Source: Pectobacterium polaris (lineage in GTDB: Bacteria > Pseudomonadota > Gammaproteobacteria > Enterobacterales > Enterobacteriaceae). From it: DNA of 64,000 nucleotides. The notes under the pieces are model-generated. The model saw only the letters and a program-made list of their open reading frames with translations, did no database searches and was not told the origin of the DNA. Numbering within the stretch: position 1 is the first letter of the stretch; each line of letters begins with the position of its first letter. The translations under genes and the position numbers were made by a program. Below, piece by piece: positions 20,176 to 34,091 of the stretch. The stretch is from positions 62,001 through 126,000 of the forward strand of contig NZ_CP017481.1 of assembly GCF_002307355.1 (NCBI RefSeq). Direction: 5' to 3'.

Positions 20176-21456
20176 CTAAAGCTTCATTCCCTTTCCTCTG
20201 CGATGCAGCGTCAATGACACAATAAACGCAATCGCCCCCATCACTGAGACATACCAGAAGAAAGCCGTTTCCATACCAAACGATTTCAGCGAAAGTGCAA
20301 CATACTCAGCCGAACCACCAAATAGCGCATTAGCAACGGCATAAGATAAGCCTACGCCCAACGCCCGGACTTCAGGCGGGAACATTTCTGCTTTTAAAAT
20401 GCCGCTGATAGACGTGTAGAAACTGACAATAATCAGTGAAAGCATGACTAACGAGAAGGCAATGACAGGGCTAGTCACACTCTGTAGCACCGTCAGAATG
20501 GGAACTGTCAGCAATGCTGCAAATCCGCCGAAACAGAGCATTGAGCTACGACGGCCAATCTTATCCGACATCGCACCAAAGAACGGCTGCAGCAGCATAA
20601 AGATAAACAGTGCGAGGGTCATTAATCCGCTAGCCGTTTTCGCATCCATTCCGGCCGTATTCACCAGATACTTTTGCATGTAAGTGGTAAACGTATAAAA
20701 AGCTAAAGAACCACCGGCCGTAAAACCCAGTACGGTAATAAAAGCGCGACGATGTTTCCACAACCCTGCAAGCGAGCCAGCATCTTTATGTCCGCGGGTT
20801 GTTTTATCAGAGGTTTCATTCAAAGAGCGACGTAAATAAAGCGCAACAATCGCCAAAACAGCACCGAGAGCAAAAGGAATACGCCATCCCCACGCCCGCA
20901 AATCCTCATCACTCAGAACCTGTTGTAATATCACAACGACTAACAGCGCCAGCAATTGACCACCAATCAGCGTGACATACTGGAAAGAAGCATAGAACCC
21001 CTTCCTTCCCTCAACGGCAACTTCACTCATATACGTTGCACTGGTGCCGTATTCCCCACCGACAGAAAGCCCCTGAAATAAACGGGCTAATAGCAGTAAA
21101 AAAGGAGCCCAGGTACCAATGGTTTCATATCCCGGTAAGCATGCAATAACCAGAGATCCAAAACACATCATGCAAACCGAAATTAGCATTGAATTTTTAC
21201 GACCATGCTTGTCTGCAATGTAACCGAAAAGCCAACCGCCTATCGGTCTCATTAAAAAGCCTGCTGCAAAAACCCCTGCGGTTTGTAGTAATTGAGTGGT
21301 GGTATTTCCCGAAGGGAAAAAGATATGGGCAAAATAGATTGAGCAAAAGGAATAAACATAAAAATCAAACCACTCAACCAAATTACCCGATGAAGCGCCA
21401 ACTATAGCTCGGATACGCTGACGCGTATCTTTCGCATTTTCCGTTAGATCAGTCAT
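20176..21456 (-). CDS. kgtP: Alpha-ketoglutarate permease KgtP
   Basis: Proton symporter that imports 2-oxoglutarate; a 12-helix MFS protein of the metabolite:H+ symporter group. The 426 residues are nearly superimposable on E. coli KgtP (432), for example [30 protein letters not shown] loop ([14 protein letters not shown]) and [20 protein letters not shown]. Only the extreme N-terminus and a few loops differ. It lies beside the distal end of the rRNA operon in the same orientation, as E. coli kgtP does beside rrnG. Confidence 0.96.
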   Translation of the reverse strand: MTDLTENAKDTRQRIRAIVGASSGNLVEWFDFYVYSFCSIYFAHIFFPSGNTTTQLLQTAGVFAAGFLMRPIGGWLFGYIADKHGRKNSMLISVCMMCFGSLVIACLPGYETIGTWAPFLLLLARLFQGLSVGGEYGTSATYMSEVAVEGRKGFYASFQYVTLIGGQLLALLVVVILQQVLSDEDLRAWGWRIPFALGAVLAIVALYLRRSLNETSDKTTRGHKDAGSLAGLWKHRRAFITVLGFTAGGSLAFYTFTTYMQKYLVNTAGMDAKTASGLMTLALFIFMLLQPFFGAMSDKIGRRSSMLCFGGFAALLTVPILTVLQSVTSPVIAFSLVMLSLIIVSFYTSISGILKAEMFPPEVRALGVGLSYAVANALFGGSAEYVALSLKSFGMETAFFWYVSVMGAIAFIVSLTLHRRGKGMKL

Positions 21457-21708
21457 CCTATTTTATTCTCCTGTTTTTCCGGGCATAAAACGATGCCCGC
21501 TATAGTAAAGCAGCACTTAAACCCTGAGGCAAAAAGTTCCTGATTGTAATAATTTATTAATGTAACAACGCAAACAGTGCTTTTATTACCCTTAACTGAA
21601 ACACGGATAAATAAAGCAGCAACAAACAGGACGTTATTATGAGGTGGGTTAATAAGAAGATAAGCGAATCTATTCAGGTAAAAGAAAGAGTTTACTATCC
21701 TGAAATAG
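21457..21708. other. kgtP-rrn intergenic region
   Basis: AT-rich spacer holding the presumed kgtP promoter on the minus strand. I see no RNA gene. The only reading frame with a plausible start is the 31-codon frame listed separately. Confidence 0.4.
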
Positions 21709-21734
21709 AAATAAATAAAAGGCCATCCCGTTAA
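21639..21734 (+). CDS. Possible 31-residue small protein
   Basis: ATG at 21639 is preceded by AGGA seven bases upstream. The frame gives a lysine- and glutamate-rich 31-residue peptide that begins MRWVNKKISE and ends NKRPSR. The last codons lie inside the rRNA operon terminator, which may mean the frame is fortuitous. No homolog is recognised and there is no codon-usage evidence. Confidence 0.15.
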   Translation: MRWVNKKISESIQVKERVYYPEIEINKRPSR

Positions 21735-21746
21735 GGATGGCCTTTT
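21709..21746 (-). terminator. Terminator of the rRNA operon
   Basis: On the minus strand, ggccatcc-ttaac-gggatggcc forms a stem-loop followed by TTTTATTTATTT, about 10 bp after the distal 5S gene. Confidence 0.85.
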
Positions 21747-21756
21747 ATCTTAATTG

Positions 21757-21876
21757 AAACCTGGCAGTTCCCTACTCTCACATGGGGAAGCCCCACACTA
21801 CCATCGGCGCTACGGCGTTTCACTTCTGAGTTCGGCATGGGGTCAGGTGGGACCACCGCGCTATCGCCGCCAGGTA
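21757..21876 (-). rRNA. rrf: 5S ribosomal RNA, distal copy
   Basis: Full-length 5S gene of about 120 nt, recognised from the conserved GGTCCCACCTGACC, CCGAACTCAGAAGTG and GTAGTGTGGGG segments. The body is identical by eye to the proximal copy; only the terminal bases differ (ACCTGG against GCCTGG at the 5' end). It lies beyond the tRNA-Thr gene, the arrangement seen in E. coli rrnD. Confidence 0.96.
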
Positions 21877-21911
21877 AATTCTTTTTTAAGCCGAACATTA
21901 ACCCAAATAAC

Positions 21912-21987
21912 TGGTGCTGATACCCAGAGTCGAACTGGGGACCTCACCCTTACCAAGGGTGCGCTCTACCAACTGAGCCATATCAGC
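21912..21987 (-). tRNA. tRNA-Thr (GGT anticodon)
   Basis: A 76-nt cloverleaf including the encoded CCA. The minus strand begins GCTGATATGGCTCAG, the anticodon loop carries GGT between matching arms (ACCCTTGGTAAGGGT) and the T-loop is GTTCGACTC. It sits between two 5S genes, as thrV does in E. coli rrnD. Confidence 0.97.
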
Positions 21988-22003
21988 GCACCTGTATAAA
22001 TTG

Positions 22004-22123
22004 ATGCCTGGCAGTTCCCTACTCTCACATGGGGAAGCCCCACACTACCATCGGCGCTACGGCGTTTCACTTCTGAGTTCGGCATGGGGTCAGGTGGGAC
22101 CACCGCGCTATCGCCGCCAGGCA
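22004..22123 (-). rRNA. rrf: 5S ribosomal RNA, proximal copy
   Basis: 120-nt 5S gene with the standard TGCCTGGCGG start and GCCAGGCAT end, about 118 bp downstream of the 23S gene. Confidence 0.97.
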
Positions 22124-22241
22124 AATTCTGTTTCATTCCAACCGTTATACGTTGCTTACGCGCTCGCACAACCATCAGAACCAATCTTTGAACAAGCTGA
22201 GTATTGTTTTTTGAGTCGTCTCAAAACACCTTCGGTGTTGT

Positions 22242-25151
<2,910 letters not shown>

Positions 25152-25299
25152 TCACAACCCGAAGGTGTCTTTGATAAATCAAAGTCACTGTCGTGCTGCG
25201 ATTATTTGAGAGACTCATTGACACACTGATACACCATTCATACCCGCAGGTATCAATGCATGTTCAGCTGTCATGTTTCAATTTTCAGCTTGTTCCAGA

Positions 25300-25312
25300 T
25301 TGTTAAAGAGCA
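25300..25312 (-). promoter_or_regulatory. rRNA spacer boxA
   Basis: The minus strand reads TGCTCTTTAACAA, the boxA antitermination element bound by NusB-NusE, in the spacer upstream of the 23S gene. Confidence 0.85.
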
Positions 25313-25371
25313 AAACTTCGCAGTGCACCCAAACAGGTACACTCTGAAGTTTTCTATATAGCGAGTAGTGA

Positions 25372-25447
25372 TGGTGGAGCTATGCGGGATCGAACCGCAG
25401 ACCTCCTGCGTGCAAGGCAGGCGCTCTCCCAGCTGAGCTATAACCCC
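25372..25447 (-). tRNA. tRNA-Ala (TGC anticodon)
   Basis: 76 nt including CCA; the minus strand starts GGGGTTATAGCTCAG and has the loop CCTTGCACG with anticodon TGC. It is very close to E. coli alaT-type genes and sits in the 16S-23S spacer. Confidence 0.97.
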
Positions 25448-25489
25448 ATCGTTGCTTACAGATACCTTAAATACCACTCATGGAAGAGT

Positions 25490-25566
<77 letters not shown>

Positions 25567-25640
25567 ATTAAGGTATTTCTGCTCGTTATTTTCATCAGAC
25601 AATCTGTGTGAGCACTTCACTTAACACACATCTTTTTTGG

Positions 25641-27182
<1,542 letters not shown>

Positions 27183-27335
27183 AAGATTTGTTTGATTTGC
27201 TTCTACTCGAGAAGCGATGCTCAAAGAATTAGTCACTGTTCATTCGTAATGAATTTTACTGTTGTTCACTCTTCAAGACTTTTTATATCGTTAAGATACG
27301 GTCTTGTGAGTGCCCACACAGATTGTCTGATTAAA

Positions 27336-27348
27336 TTGTTAAAGAGCA
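27336..27348 (-). promoter_or_regulatory. rRNA leader boxA
   Basis: Minus-strand TGCTCTTTAACAA in the transcribed leader, about 150 bp upstream of mature 16S; the NusB-NusE antitermination site. Confidence 0.88.
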
Positions 27349-27384
27349 TTGCGTTATGGCCTTAACCACTTCGCGAGGTGGCGT

Positions 27385-27412
27385 ATATTACGCTTTTCAC
27401 CTTCAGAGTCAA
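27385..27412 (-). promoter_or_regulatory. rRNA operon promoter P2
   Basis: On the minus strand, -35 TTGACT (27407-27412) and -10 TAATAT (27385-27390) are separated by 16 bp and followed by ACGCCACCTC. It is positioned about 90 bp downstream of P1, as in E. coli rrn operons. Confidence 0.8.
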
Positions 27413-27486
27413 CGCTTATTTTAAAGCATTTTCTCTTTCTTTATCGACCCGGTTGTGTGTTCACAGCGCCGTGTCGATGGAGGCGC

Positions 27487-27514
27487 ATTATAGGGAGCCG
27501 ATTCAGAAGCGCAA
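27487..27514 (-). promoter_or_regulatory. rRNA operon promoter P1
   Basis: On the minus strand, -35 TTGCGC (27509-27514), a 16-bp spacer and -10 TATAAT (27487-27492) are followed by the GC-rich discriminator GCGCCTCC typical of stringently controlled rRNA promoters. Upstream sequence on the minus strand (aaaaaagtttacgatattt) is UP-element-like. Confidence 0.88.
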
Positions 27515-27566
27515 GCAAATATCGTAAACTTTTTTCTGTTTGCGCATCTTTCATTCGTTCCGCTTG

Positions 27567-28130
27567 TTAACTGCGCGTTTTTATCCATTTTGGCAGCTCT
27601 GCGAGGCTTTCCAGCACACCATCGGCCAGTGCCTCGCCTTGCTCAGTGACAGGCTTACCGGTACGAACCAGCAGTTTCTTTCCTATACCAGCACCAATTG
27701 CAGCCTGAATATCCTCTAATTTGTCTCCCACCATATAAGAAGCCGCCATATCAATGTTCAGCTCACGCTGTGCGGAAAGCAGCATGCCCGGTTCTGGCTT
27801 ACGGCAATCACAACTCTGGCGATACTCACCTTCCCCAGCTTCAGGGTGATGCGGACAAAAATAGATGCCATCCAGATCAACACCACGATCGGCCAGCGAC
27901 CAGTCCATCCACTCCGTCAGTTGCATAAACTGATCTTCTGTAAACTTACCGCGGGCGATGCCGGACTGATTCGTCACCACAACCAGCGCGAACCCCATGC
28001 TTTTCAACTCACGCATGGCATCAATGACGCCATCAATAAATTGAAAATGGTCAATGTCATGAACATAACCGTGATCGACATTGATCGTGCCGTCACGATC
28101 AAGAAAAATTGCTGGAACGCTTTGTGCCAC
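27567..28130 (-). CDS. gmhB: D-glycero-beta-D-manno-heptose-1,7-bisphosphate 7-phosphatase
   Basis: Removes the C7 phosphate in ADP-heptose synthesis for the LPS inner core. It is a HAD phosphatase with nucleophile and acid D11 and D13 (FLDRDGTIN) and the GmhB zinc ligands C92-H94 and C107-C109 (FCPHHP, SCDCRKP). The later HAD motif is at [12 protein letters not shown]. The 187 residues compare with 191 in E. coli. It reads in the same direction as the rRNA operon just downstream and is divergent from metN, as at E. coli rrnH. Confidence 0.96.
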   Translation of the reverse strand: MAQSVPAIFLDRDGTINVDHGYVHDIDHFQFIDGVIDAMRELKSMGFALVVVTNQSGIARGKFTEDQFMQLTEWMDWSLADRGVDLDGIYFCPHHPEAGEGEYRQSCDCRKPEPGMLLSAQRELNIDMAASYMVGDKLEDIQAAIGAGIGKKLLVRTGKPVTEQGEALADGVLESLAELPKWIKTRS

Positions 28131-28215
28131 TGACTTTGCTCCTGAATGCCTAAATTACGCAGTAGTATCGCATGTTTTCACGCCTAGGGAGAATGTAGAG
28201 CCATGACAATCCTGA

Positions 28216-28244
28216 TTGACTTAGACGTCTAGACGCCCTAACAT
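28216..28244 (+). promoter_or_regulatory. metN promoter with two MetJ boxes
   Basis: -35 TTGACT (28216-28221), a 17-bp spacer and -10 TAACAT (28239-28244). The spacer is filled by tandem 8-bp met boxes AGACGTCT (28223-28230, perfect consensus) and AGACGCCC (28231-28238). MetJ with S-adenosylmethionine should therefore block polymerase binding and repress metNIQ. Confidence 0.85.
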
Positions 28245-28308
28245 CCATTCAATATCTGTTAATTCAGAAACTGATTTATCCAGCCATAGGCACTCACGAT
28301 AAAAACAT

Positions 28309-29340
28309 ATGATTGAACTTTCTAATATTACTAAGGTTTTTCAGCAAAACGGGCGAACAATTACCGCGCTTGCTGATGTCAGCCTTCATGTTCCCACCGG
28401 GCAAATTTATGGCGTTATCGGCGCATCAGGCGCAGGTAAAAGTACATTGATCCGTTGCGTCAATTTATTGGAACGTCCGACAGAAGGGAAAGTGCTGGTC
28501 GATGGCCAAGAACTGACTCAGCTTTCAGATAGCCAACTGACGCGTGCGCGCCGTCAAATCGGCATGATTTTCCAACACTTCAACCTGCTCGCTTCGCGCA
28601 CCGTTTTTGGCAACATTTCACTACCGCTGGAATTGGATAACACGCCGAAAGCCGACATCACTAAACGAGTCAATGAGTTGTTGGAGTTGGTTGGACTGGC
28701 AGATAAGCATGATGTCTACCCAGCCAATTTATCCGGCGGGCAAAAGCAGCGCGTCGCCATTGCCCGTGCGCTGGCTAGCAACCCTAAAGTTCTGCTGTGT
28801 GACGAAGCAACCAGCGCATTAGATCCAGCAACAACCCGTTCGATTCTCGAGTTACTGAAAGACATCAATCGCCGCTTGGGCCTCACCATTCTTCTTATTA
28901 CCCATGAGATGGACGTGGTGAAACGCATTTGCGATCAGGTTGCGGTGATCAGCGACGGACGTCTCATCGAGCAGGACACCGTAAGCGAAGTTTTCTCACA
29001 CCCGAAAACGCCGCTGGCGCAGAAATTCATTCAGTCAACGTTACACCTGGATATCCCAGACGATTACCTCGCCCGTCTGTCCCCTGACTCTCACCCGGAT
29101 ACCACGCCATTATTACGGATGGAATTTACGGGTAAATCGGTGGATGCTCCGCTGCTGTCCGAGGTTGCCCGACGCTTTAACGTCAACAACAACATTATCA
29201 GCGCCCAGATGGATTATGCCGGTGGCGTCAAGTTCGGCATCATGCTGGCAGAAATGCACGGCAACGATGCGGATATCAAAGCCGCAATCCAATTCCTGCA
29301 GGAAAGTCACGTTACAATTGAGGTTCTGGGTTATGTCTGA
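28309..29340 (+). CDS. metN: Methionine ABC transporter ATP-binding protein MetN
   Basis: ATPase of the D/L-methionine importer MetNIQ. The 343 residues match E. coli. Walker A is at G38-T46 (GASGAGKST), the signature is LSGGQKQR and Walker B is [12 protein letters not shown]. The C-terminal 90 residues form the NIL/C2 domain, which binds methionine and mediates trans-inhibition in E. coli. The start overlaps no other gene; metI begins 8 bp before the metN stop. Control by MetJ is indicated by boxes about 75 bp upstream. Confidence 0.97.
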   Translation: MIELSNITKVFQQNGRTITALADVSLHVPTGQIYGVIGASGAGKSTLIRCVNLLERPTEGKVLVDGQELTQLSDSQLTRARRQIGMIFQHFNLLASRTVFGNISLPLELDNTPKADITKRVNELLELVGLADKHDVYPANLSGGQKQRVAIARALASNPKVLLCDEATSALDPATTRSILELLKDINRRLGLTILLITHEMDVVKRICDQVAVISDGRLIEQDTVSEVFSHPKTPLAQKFIQSTLHLDIPDDYLARLSPDSHPDTTPLLRMEFTGKSVDAPLLSEVARRFNVNNNIISAQMDYAGGVKFGIMLAEMHGNDADIKAAIQFLQESHVTIEVLGYV

Positions 29341-29986
29341 AGCAATGATGTGGTTAATGGCTAAGGGAGTATGGGAAACCGTCGCGATGACGTTCGTTTC
29401 TGGTTTCTTTGGCTTTGTGCTTGGCTTACCCGTGGGCGTTTTGTTGTATACCACGCGTCCGGGGCAAATCATCGCCAATCCAAAGCTCTACCGAACCCTT
29501 TCTGCACTGGTAAACATTTTCCGCTCAATTCCGTTCATTATTCTGCTGGTGTGGATGATTCCTTTTACCCGCATCATTGTCGGAACCTCGATTGGCCTGC
29601 AAGCGGCTATCGTTCCTCTCACCGTAGGTGCCGCGCCGTTTATTGCCCGCATGGTGGAAAATGCACTGCTTGAAATTCCGACCGGCCTGATCGAAGCCGC
29701 TCGTGCAATGGGTGCGACGCCGATGCAAATCATCAGAAAGATATTACTGCCGGAAGCATTACCGGGACTCATTAATGCCGCAACTATCACGCTAATCACA
29801 CTCGTAGGCTATTCTGCTATGGGTGGAGCCGTGGGCGCAGGCGGCTTAGGTCAAATTGGTTATCAGTATGGTTATATTGGTTATAACGCGACGGTCATGA
29901 ATACGGTATTAATATTACTGGTTGTTTTGGTTTACCTGATTCAATTCTGCGGCGACAGGGCAGTAAAAGCTGTCACACACAAGTAG
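29333..29986 (+). CDS. metI: Methionine ABC transporter permease MetI
   Basis: Inner-membrane channel of MetNIQ with five hydrophobic segments and the permease coupling loop [25 protein letters not shown] 29333 gives 217 residues, exactly the E. coli length, and overlaps the metN stop; the open frame extends upstream inside metN but is not coding there. Confidence 0.96.
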   Translation: MSEAMMWLMAKGVWETVAMTFVSGFFGFVLGLPVGVLLYTTRPGQIIANPKLYRTLSALVNIFRSIPFIILLVWMIPFTRIIVGTSIGLQAAIVPLTVGAAPFIARMVENALLEIPTGLIEAARAMGATPMQIIRKILLPEALPGLINAATITLITLVGYSAMGGAVGAGGLGQIGYQYGYIGYNATVMNTVLILLVVLVYLIQFCGDRAVKAVTHK

Positions 29987-30050
29987 TCATCACAATACGC
30001 ATTTGCCATACAGGCATCTGCCAAGAGAATAATTAATTAGGGGTAAGGAT

Positions 30051-30866
30051 ATGGCGATTAAACTGAAATCTATTGCGACCATTGGCGCACTTATTGGTGC
30101 TCTGGCGCTAGCGGGATGTGGTCAGGAAGAAAAGAATCCTAATCATATTAAAGTCGGCGTTATTGTTGGTGCAGAGCAGCAAGTGGCGGAAATCGCGCAG
30201 AAAGTGGCGAAAGACAAATACGGCCTGGACGTTGAATTGGTCACATTCAACGACTACGTTTTGCCAAATGAAGCCCTGAGCAAAGGCGACATTGACCTGA
30301 ATGCCTTCCAGCACAAACCTTATCTGGATCAGCAGATCAAAGATCGTGGTTATAAGCTGGTTTCTGTCGGCAACAGCTTTGTTTACCCAATCGCGGGCTA
30401 CTCCAAAAAAATCAAATCGCTGAATGAGCTGCAAGATGGTGCTCAAGTTGCGCTGCCAAACGACCCGACCAATCTGGGTCGTTCTCTGCTGCTGCTGCAA
30501 AAAGTCGGCTTGATTAAACTGAAAGACAACGTTGGTCTGCTGCCAACCGTACTGGATGTCACTGAAAACCCAAAAAACATCAAACTGGTTGAGCTGGAAG
30601 CACCACAGCTGCCACGTTCTTTAGATGACGCGCAAATCGCGCTGGCTGTAATCAACACCACTTATGCTAGCCAGATTAACCTCACGCCAACTAAAGATGG
30701 CCTGTTTGTTGAAGAGAAAGACTCTCCGTATGTAAACCTGCTGGTTTCACGCGAAGACAACAAAGACGCTGAAAACGTGAAGAAATTCGTTCAGGCTTAT
30801 CAATCTGATGAAGTGAATGACGCTGCAAATAAAATCTTTAATGGCGGCGCAGTGAAAGGCTGGTAA
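30051..30866 (+). CDS. metQ: Methionine-binding lipoprotein MetQ
   Basis: Substrate-binding lipoprotein of the methionine importer. The signal peptide ends in a lipobox LAGC with Cys23. The mature 248 residues follow the NlpA/MetQ family closely (KVGVIVGAEQQVAEIAQKVAK, VTFNDYVLPNEALSKGDID, LNAFQHKPYLDQQ). It is the last gene of the metNIQ operon, 64 bp after metI with a GGGGTAAGG ribosome-binding site, and is followed by a terminator. Confidence 0.97.
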   Translation: MAIKLKSIATIGALIGALALAGCGQEEKNPNHIKVGVIVGAEQQVAEIAQKVAKDKYGLDVELVTFNDYVLPNEALSKGDIDLNAFQHKPYLDQQIKDRGYKLVSVGNSFVYPIAGYSKKIKSLNELQDGAQVALPNDPTNLGRSLLLLQKVGLIKLKDNVGLLPTVLDVTENPKNIKLVELEAPQLPRSLDDAQIALAVINTTYASQINLTPTKDGLFVEEKDSPYVNLLVSREDNKDAENVKKFVQAYQSDEVNDAANKIFNGGAVKGW

Positions 30867-30900
30867 TCCCACCCTAACGCGTTTAATTAAAAGATATCTG

Positions 30901-30930
30901 CAAGACGGGCTACGGCCCGTCTTGTTATTT
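30901..30930 (+). terminator. Terminator of metNIQ
   Basis: A perfect 10-bp stem (caagacgggc / gcccgtcttg) with a TACG tetraloop and a following TTATTT. Confidence 0.85.
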
Positions 30931-30984
30931 GTGCAATTGCTTGCTTCAATACCCGCTCTTTGAGAAAAAGCAGAGGAATCCTTA

Positions 30985-31395
30985 ATGCGTGCTGTTCCCT
31001 TTATATTGTTGGCCATGTCGCTAACAGGCTGTTCTTTATTTCAGAAGCCACCGGCACCGACACCTCAACCCGCTATTGAAACCAAAACTGTAGAACCTGC
31101 GCCTAAACCGAAGCCAGCGGCTCGCCCGACGCCAGCGGTGCTATATAAAAGTGCAGAAGAATTAGTCGGTAAACCTTTCCGTGATATGGGCGAAGTGTCA
31201 GGCTCCTCATGTCAGGTCAGCGCTCAGGACTCTCCGCCTAACGCGGCAAATGCGCGTAAAAGAATGCAAAACCGCGCAACCGCAATGAAAGCCAATGCAG
31301 TTTTACTGCATGAATGCCAAACCGTCAGCGGCGTAGCGGGTTGCTACAGCCAGGTCGTTTGCCAAGGCACTGCGCTGAAAGTCTCTGCACAATGA
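30985..31395 (+). CDS. rcsF: Rcs stress-sensing outer-membrane lipoprotein RcsF
   Basis: Senses outer-membrane and peptidoglycan damage and activates the Rcs phosphorelay through IgaA. The lipobox LTGC puts the lipidated cysteine at C16. A Pro/Lys-rich linker (about 20-50) is followed by the signalling domain with four cysteines, C76, C111, C120 and C126, that form the two disulfides of RcsF. The 136 residues compare with 134 in E. coli. Its stop overlaps the trmO start (ATGA). Confidence 0.95.
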   Translation: MRAVPFILLAMSLTGCSLFQKPPAPTPQPAIETKTVEPAPKPKPAARPTPAVLYKSAEELVGKPFRDMGEVSGSSCQVSAQDSPPNAANARKRMQNRATAMKANAVLLHECQTVSGVAGCYSQVVCQGTALKVSAQ

Positions 31396-32108
31396 GTCAA
31401 TTTGTTTTCAATCAGATCGGGATTATCCGCTCACCGTATAAAGAAAAGTTTGCCATTCCGCGGCAGCCGGGTCTGATTGAAGACGGAGGCGGAGAGCTTC
31501 AGCTATTACCGCCGTACAATCAGGCAGATTGTGTGCGGGGGCTGGAAGATTTCAGCCATATTTGGATATTGTTCATTTTTCATCAAACGATGGACGGCGG
31601 CTGGCGTCCGACGGTTCGACCACCGCGTCTGGGAGGAAACACACGTACGGGCGTTTTCGCTACGCGTTCCACCTTCCGTCCCAATCCTGTTGGCATGTCG
31701 CTGGTTGAATTAAAAGGGATCCGAGCAAAAGGCGATGCCATTACGCTCGACTTAGGCAGTCTTGATCTGGTCGATGGCACACCGGTTGTCGATATCAAAC
31801 CTTACCTACCCTTTGCGGAAAGCCATCCTCAGGCGCGAGCGGGTTTTGCCCAAATGGCACCTGATGCCGCGATGCCAGTCGCTTTTTCCCCCCTTGCGGA
31901 AAGCCAGATCGCAGAACATCAAAAGAAATATCCCCAGTTAAAACGCTTTATCTCGCAGGTGTTGGCACAAGATCCGCGCCCCGCCTACCGTAAAGGGGAA
32001 AGTACCACGCGGGAATACGCCGTTTTGCTATTGGAGTTCAATGTGCGCTGGCGCGTATGCGAAGAACAAACCGAAGTGTTAAGCCTCGACCCGTCACACA
32101 CGTGTTAA
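31392..32108 (+). CDS. trmO: tRNA (N6-threonylcarbamoyladenosine37-N6)-methyltransferase TrmO
   Basis: SAM-dependent methylation of t6A37 to m6t6A37 in tRNA-Thr(GGU). ATG 31392 overlaps the rcsF stop and yields 238 residues, like E. coli TrmO (YaeB, 235). The N-terminal beta-barrel family motifs are clear: IGIIRSPYKEKFAIPRQPG, HIWILFIFH, RPPRLGGNTRTGVFATRST and FRPNPVGMS. The reading frame extends upstream through rcsF but is not coding there. The metNIQ-rcsF-trmO-proS order is as in E. coli. Confidence 0.94.
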   Translation: MSQFVFNQIGIIRSPYKEKFAIPRQPGLIEDGGGELQLLPPYNQADCVRGLEDFSHIWILFIFHQTMDGGWRPTVRPPRLGGNTRTGVFATRSTFRPNPVGMSLVELKGIRAKGDAITLDLGSLDLVDGTPVVDIKPYLPFAESHPQARAGFAQMAPDAAMPVAFSPLAESQIAEHQKKYPQLKRFISQVLAQDPRPAYRKGESTTREYAVLLLEFNVRWRVCEEQTEVLSLDPSHTC

Positions 32109-32253
32109 TACACGAACCACAGCAATATATTCTAAAATTGTCCCTGCTCTCTTTTGACACGTCGCCCACGCTGGTAAACTAAGCCACTTTTTATGTGCCT
32201 TCGGCTGCGCGGCAGCCCTATGCTATTTATCGTTCTAACGGAACTAAAACCCC

Positions 32254-33972
32254 ATGCGTACTAGCCAATACATGCTCTCCACACTCAAGGAGACGCCAGC
32301 CGATGCAGAAGTCATCAGCCATCAGTTGATGCTCCGGGCAGGAATGATTCGTAAACTGGCCTCAGGCCTTTACACCTGGTTGCCAACCGGTTTACGTGTT
32401 TTGAGAAAAGTTGAAAATATCGTGCGCGAAGAGATGAACAACGCTGGCGCGATTGAAGTTTCCATGCCCGTTGTTCAGCCTGCCGATTTATGGGTGGAAA
32501 GTGGACGTTGGGAACAATATGGTCCGGAACTGCTGCGCTTTGTCGATCGTGGCGAGCGTCCATTTGTGCTCGGCCCAACACATGAAGAAGTGATTACCGA
32601 TCTGATTCGTAATGAAGTCAGTTCTTATAAGCAGCTACCGCTGAATTTCTTCCAGATTCAAACCAAATTCCGCGATGAAGTGCGCCCGCGTTTTGGCGTC
32701 ATGCGCTCACGTGAATTCCTGATGAAAGACGCCTACTCTTTCCATACCTCGCAGGAATCGCTGCAGGTCACTTACGACGCAATGTACGCCGCTTACAGCC
32801 AGATTTTCAGCCGTATGGATCTGGATTTCAGAGCCGTTCAGGCGGATACCGGTTCTATCGGCGGTAACGCATCCCATGAGTTTCAGGTACTGGCGACCAG
32901 CGGCGAAGACGATATCGTTTTCTCAACGGAATCCGACTACGCGGCAAACATTGAACTGGCAGAAGCTGTCGCGCCGAAGTTAGGCCGCGCGGAAGCGACA
33001 GAAGAGTTGCGTCTGGTTGATACACCAAATGCCAAGACTATCGCCGAGCTGGTTGAACAGTTTACGCTGCCGATAGAAAAAACCGTGAAGACGCTGCTGG
33101 TTAAAGCGACGGAAGAAAGTGGCCATAAACTGGTTGCGCTGCTGGTTCGTGGCGATCACGAACTGAATGAAATCAAAGCGGAGAAAATCGCTCAGGTTGC
33201 CAGCCCGCTGACGTTCGCAACGGAAGAAGAGATTCGTGCAACTATCGGTGCAGGTCCAGGTTCACTTGGCCCAGTCAAGCTGACGATTCCGGTTGTTGTC
33301 GATCGTACCGTTGCGGCGATGAGCGATTTCAGCGCTGGCGCGAACATTGATGGCAAACACTATTTTGGCATCAACTGGGAACGTGACGTTACGCTGCCGC
33401 AGGTTGCAGACATCCGTAACGTGGTTGAAGGCGACATCAGTCCAGACGGCAAAGGCACACTGCAAATTAAACGCGGTATCGAAGTGGGCCATATTTTCCA
33501 ACTGGGCAGTAAGTATTCTGAAGCGCTGAAAGCGACGGTTCAAGGTGAAGACGGCCGTAACCAGACGCTGACGATGGGTTGCTACGGTATTGGTGTGACG
33601 CGCGTTGTCGCGGCGGCAATTGAGCAGAATCATGACGAACGCGGCATCATCTGGCCAGACGCGATTGCACCTTTCCACGTTGCTATTCTGCCAATGAACA
33701 TGCACAAGTCTTTCCGCGTGAAGGAAGTGGCTGAGGATATCTACCAGCAGTTGCGCGCTAAAGGCATTGAAGTTTTGCTTGATGACCGTAAAGAGCGTCC
33801 GGGCGTGATGTTCGCCGATATGGAGTTGATTGGCGTGCCGCATACCATCGTCATTGGCGATCGCAATCTGGATAGCGAAGAGATTGAATATAAGAACCGT
33901 CGGGTCGGTGAAAAGCAAATGATTAAAACCAGCGAAATCGTCGATTTCCTGCTGGCGAATATCGTACGCTAA
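32254..33972 (+). CDS. proS: Prolyl-tRNA synthetase
   Basis: Class II synthetase that charges tRNA-Pro. The 572 residues match the bacterial type with an internal editing (INS/YbaK-like) domain at about 225-395. Class II motifs include the dimer-interface segment near the start ([22 protein letters not shown]), motif 2 ([17 protein letters not shown]) and motif 3 ([18 protein letters not shown]). The C-terminal anticodon-binding domain contains [18 protein letters not shown]. It converges with rpoS. Confidence 0.97.
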   Translation: MRTSQYMLSTLKETPADAEVISHQLMLRAGMIRKLASGLYTWLPTGLRVLRKVENIVREEMNNAGAIEVSMPVVQPADLWVESGRWEQYGPELLRFVDRGERPFVLGPTHEEVITDLIRNEVSSYKQLPLNFFQIQTKFRDEVRPRFGVMRSREFLMKDAYSFHTSQESLQVTYDAMYAAYSQIFSRMDLDFRAVQADTGSIGGNASHEFQVLATSGEDDIVFSTESDYAANIELAEAVAPKLGRAEATEELRLVDTPNAKTIAELVEQFTLPIEKTVKTLLVKATEESGHKLVALLVRGDHELNEIKAEKIAQVASPLTFATEEEIRATIGAGPGSLGPVKLTIPVVVDRTVAAMSDFSAGANIDGKHYFGINWERDVTLPQVADIRNVVEGDISPDGKGTLQIKRGIEVGHIFQLGSKYSEALKATVQGEDGRNQTLTMGCYGIGVTRVVAAAIEQNHDERGIIWPDAIAPFHVAILPMNMHKSFRVKEVAEDIYQQLRAKGIEVLLDDRKERPGVMFADMELIGVPHTIVIGDRNLDSEEIEYKNRRVGEKQMIKTSEIVDFLLANIVR

Positions 33973-33984
33973 TTGCCGCCGAAC

Positions 33985-34006
33985 CGCCCTTTCACGCGAA
34001 AGGGCG
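33985..34006 (+). other. Hairpin after proS
   Basis: A 9-bp perfect inverted repeat (cgccctttc / gaaagggcg) 12 bp after the proS stop, with no U-run. It may protect or process the proS 3' end ahead of the terminator just downstream. Confidence 0.5.
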
Positions 34007-34018
34007 AATACAGACATA

Positions 34019-34050
34019 AAAAAATGGTGGGTTTCCCCACCATTTTTTAT
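34019..34050. terminator. Bidirectional terminator between proS and rpoS
   Basis: An 11-bp stem (aaaatggtggg / cccaccatttt) with a TTTC loop, an A-run on the left and a T-run on the right; serves both convergent genes. Confidence 0.85.
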
Positions 34051-34091
34051 TTCAAGACGTTTATTTCAAGACATCAGTAACGCGTCACGAA

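Noticed and set aside
33262..34017. 251-codon minus-strand frame opposite proS
   Set aside because: Shadow of proS with histidine- and asparagine-rich translation; it would also span the proS terminator.
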